NCBI GenBank assembly: GCA_021848465.1
Contig: JAJZUP010000001.1
Span: 682,001-746,000 of the forward strand
Source of the DNA: Pseudomonadota bacterium
GTDB lineage: Bacteria > Pseudomonadota > Gammaproteobacteria > Burkholderiales > Gallionellaceae
Length of the DNA stretch: 64,000 nucleotides
Direction of reading: 5' to 3'
A program made the translations under genes and the position numbers. Each line of letters starts with the position of its first letter. Positions within the stretch are counted from its first letter, which is position 1. Shown here in pieces: positions 63,949 to 64,000 of this stretch. Below the pieces are notes generated by a model. That model saw nothing but the letters and a program-made list of their open reading frames with translations, was not told where the DNA came from and ran no database searches.

Positions 63949-64000
63949 ATGAGTTTTACCGATGCAGATGTACAGGCCGCCCTCAAGCAGTTGATCGATC
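63949..64000 (+). CDS. apbC: Iron-sulfur carrier ApbC/Mrp, N-terminus (partial)
   Basis: The frame from ATG 63949 to the window edge encodes MSFTDADVQAALKQLID, which matches the start of the domain (DUF59-like) of ApbC/Mrp P-loop proteins that carry Fe-S clusters. GGGAA precedes it. The divergent metG neighbour is the usual context. The ATPase motifs lie beyond the window. Confidence 0.75.
   Translation, partial: MSFTDADVQAALKQLID

Overview
The window looks like a chromosomal segment of a betaproteobacterium. Gene content and order suggest Nitrosomonadales, possibly Gallionellaceae. This is inference from four arrangements: bioB-bioF-bioH-bioC-bioD, aroQ-accB-accC-prmA followed by a zinc-ribbon/DUF3426 gene, metG divergent from apbC, and a riboswitch-controlled gcvT-gcvH-gcvP set. 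About 58 protein genes and one tRNA are supported. I see no insertion sequence, prophage or CRISPR array, and no gene-free stretch over 300 bases; the longest gap, upstream of gcvT, holds a tandem glycine riboswitch.

Region 1 (1-16.9 kb) is an AT-rich surface-polysaccharide locus with two converging gene sets. The plus-strand set encodes a WbuB-like GT4, a WbpV-like epimerase/reductase, a Wzz-like chain-length protein, a WbpL/WecA-like initiating transferase, a WbpM-like 4,6-dehydratase and two GT2 enzymes. The minus-strand set, in transcription order, encodes an O-antigen ligase/polymerase-like protein, an MBOAT acyltransferase, an AlgX/AlgJ-like SGNH protein, an FkbM methyltransferase, a GT2, an unknown protein, a SAM methyltransferase and a GT4-GT2 fusion. 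Together they would make an N-acetyl-6-deoxyhexosamine-initiated, methylated and probably acylated glycan. No flippase lies in the window.

Region 2 (17-36 kb) is GC-rich housekeeping DNA, mostly on the minus strand: apaH, two small-molecule kinases, dgkA, the glycine cleavage genes, and a long run leuS-lptE-holA-cutA-dsbD-aroQ-accB-accC-prmA-DUF3426, followed by comF. Region 3 (36-50 kb, plus strand) holds the biotin genes, an SCO1-like copper chaperone, a hybrid histidine kinase with a LuxR-type regulator, ftsK, lolA, rarA and serS. A minus-strand MltF-like lytic transglycosylase and tRNA-Ser(CGA) follow, then an orphan FliL-like gene and dnaE.

Region 4 (55.2-59.8 kb) is the most unusual part. 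It has six consecutive envelope genes: three LPP20-like proteins, a 50-residue lipoprotein, a secreted FecR-domain protein and a secreted protein with a transglutaminase-like Cys-His-Asp signature. The FecR and transglutaminase-like proteins share an ungapped charged, Phe-rich helical segment, which suggests they work together. No function is known to me for this set. A SulP transporter, metG and the start of apbC end the window.

Several small repeat or palindromic elements sit between genes: a purine-rich element present twice (after gcvH and after ftsK), an inverted pair near 61.6 kb, and a nested palindrome before bioC. A palindrome-rich insertion lies inside bioD, and part of metG is compositionally unlike its flanks.
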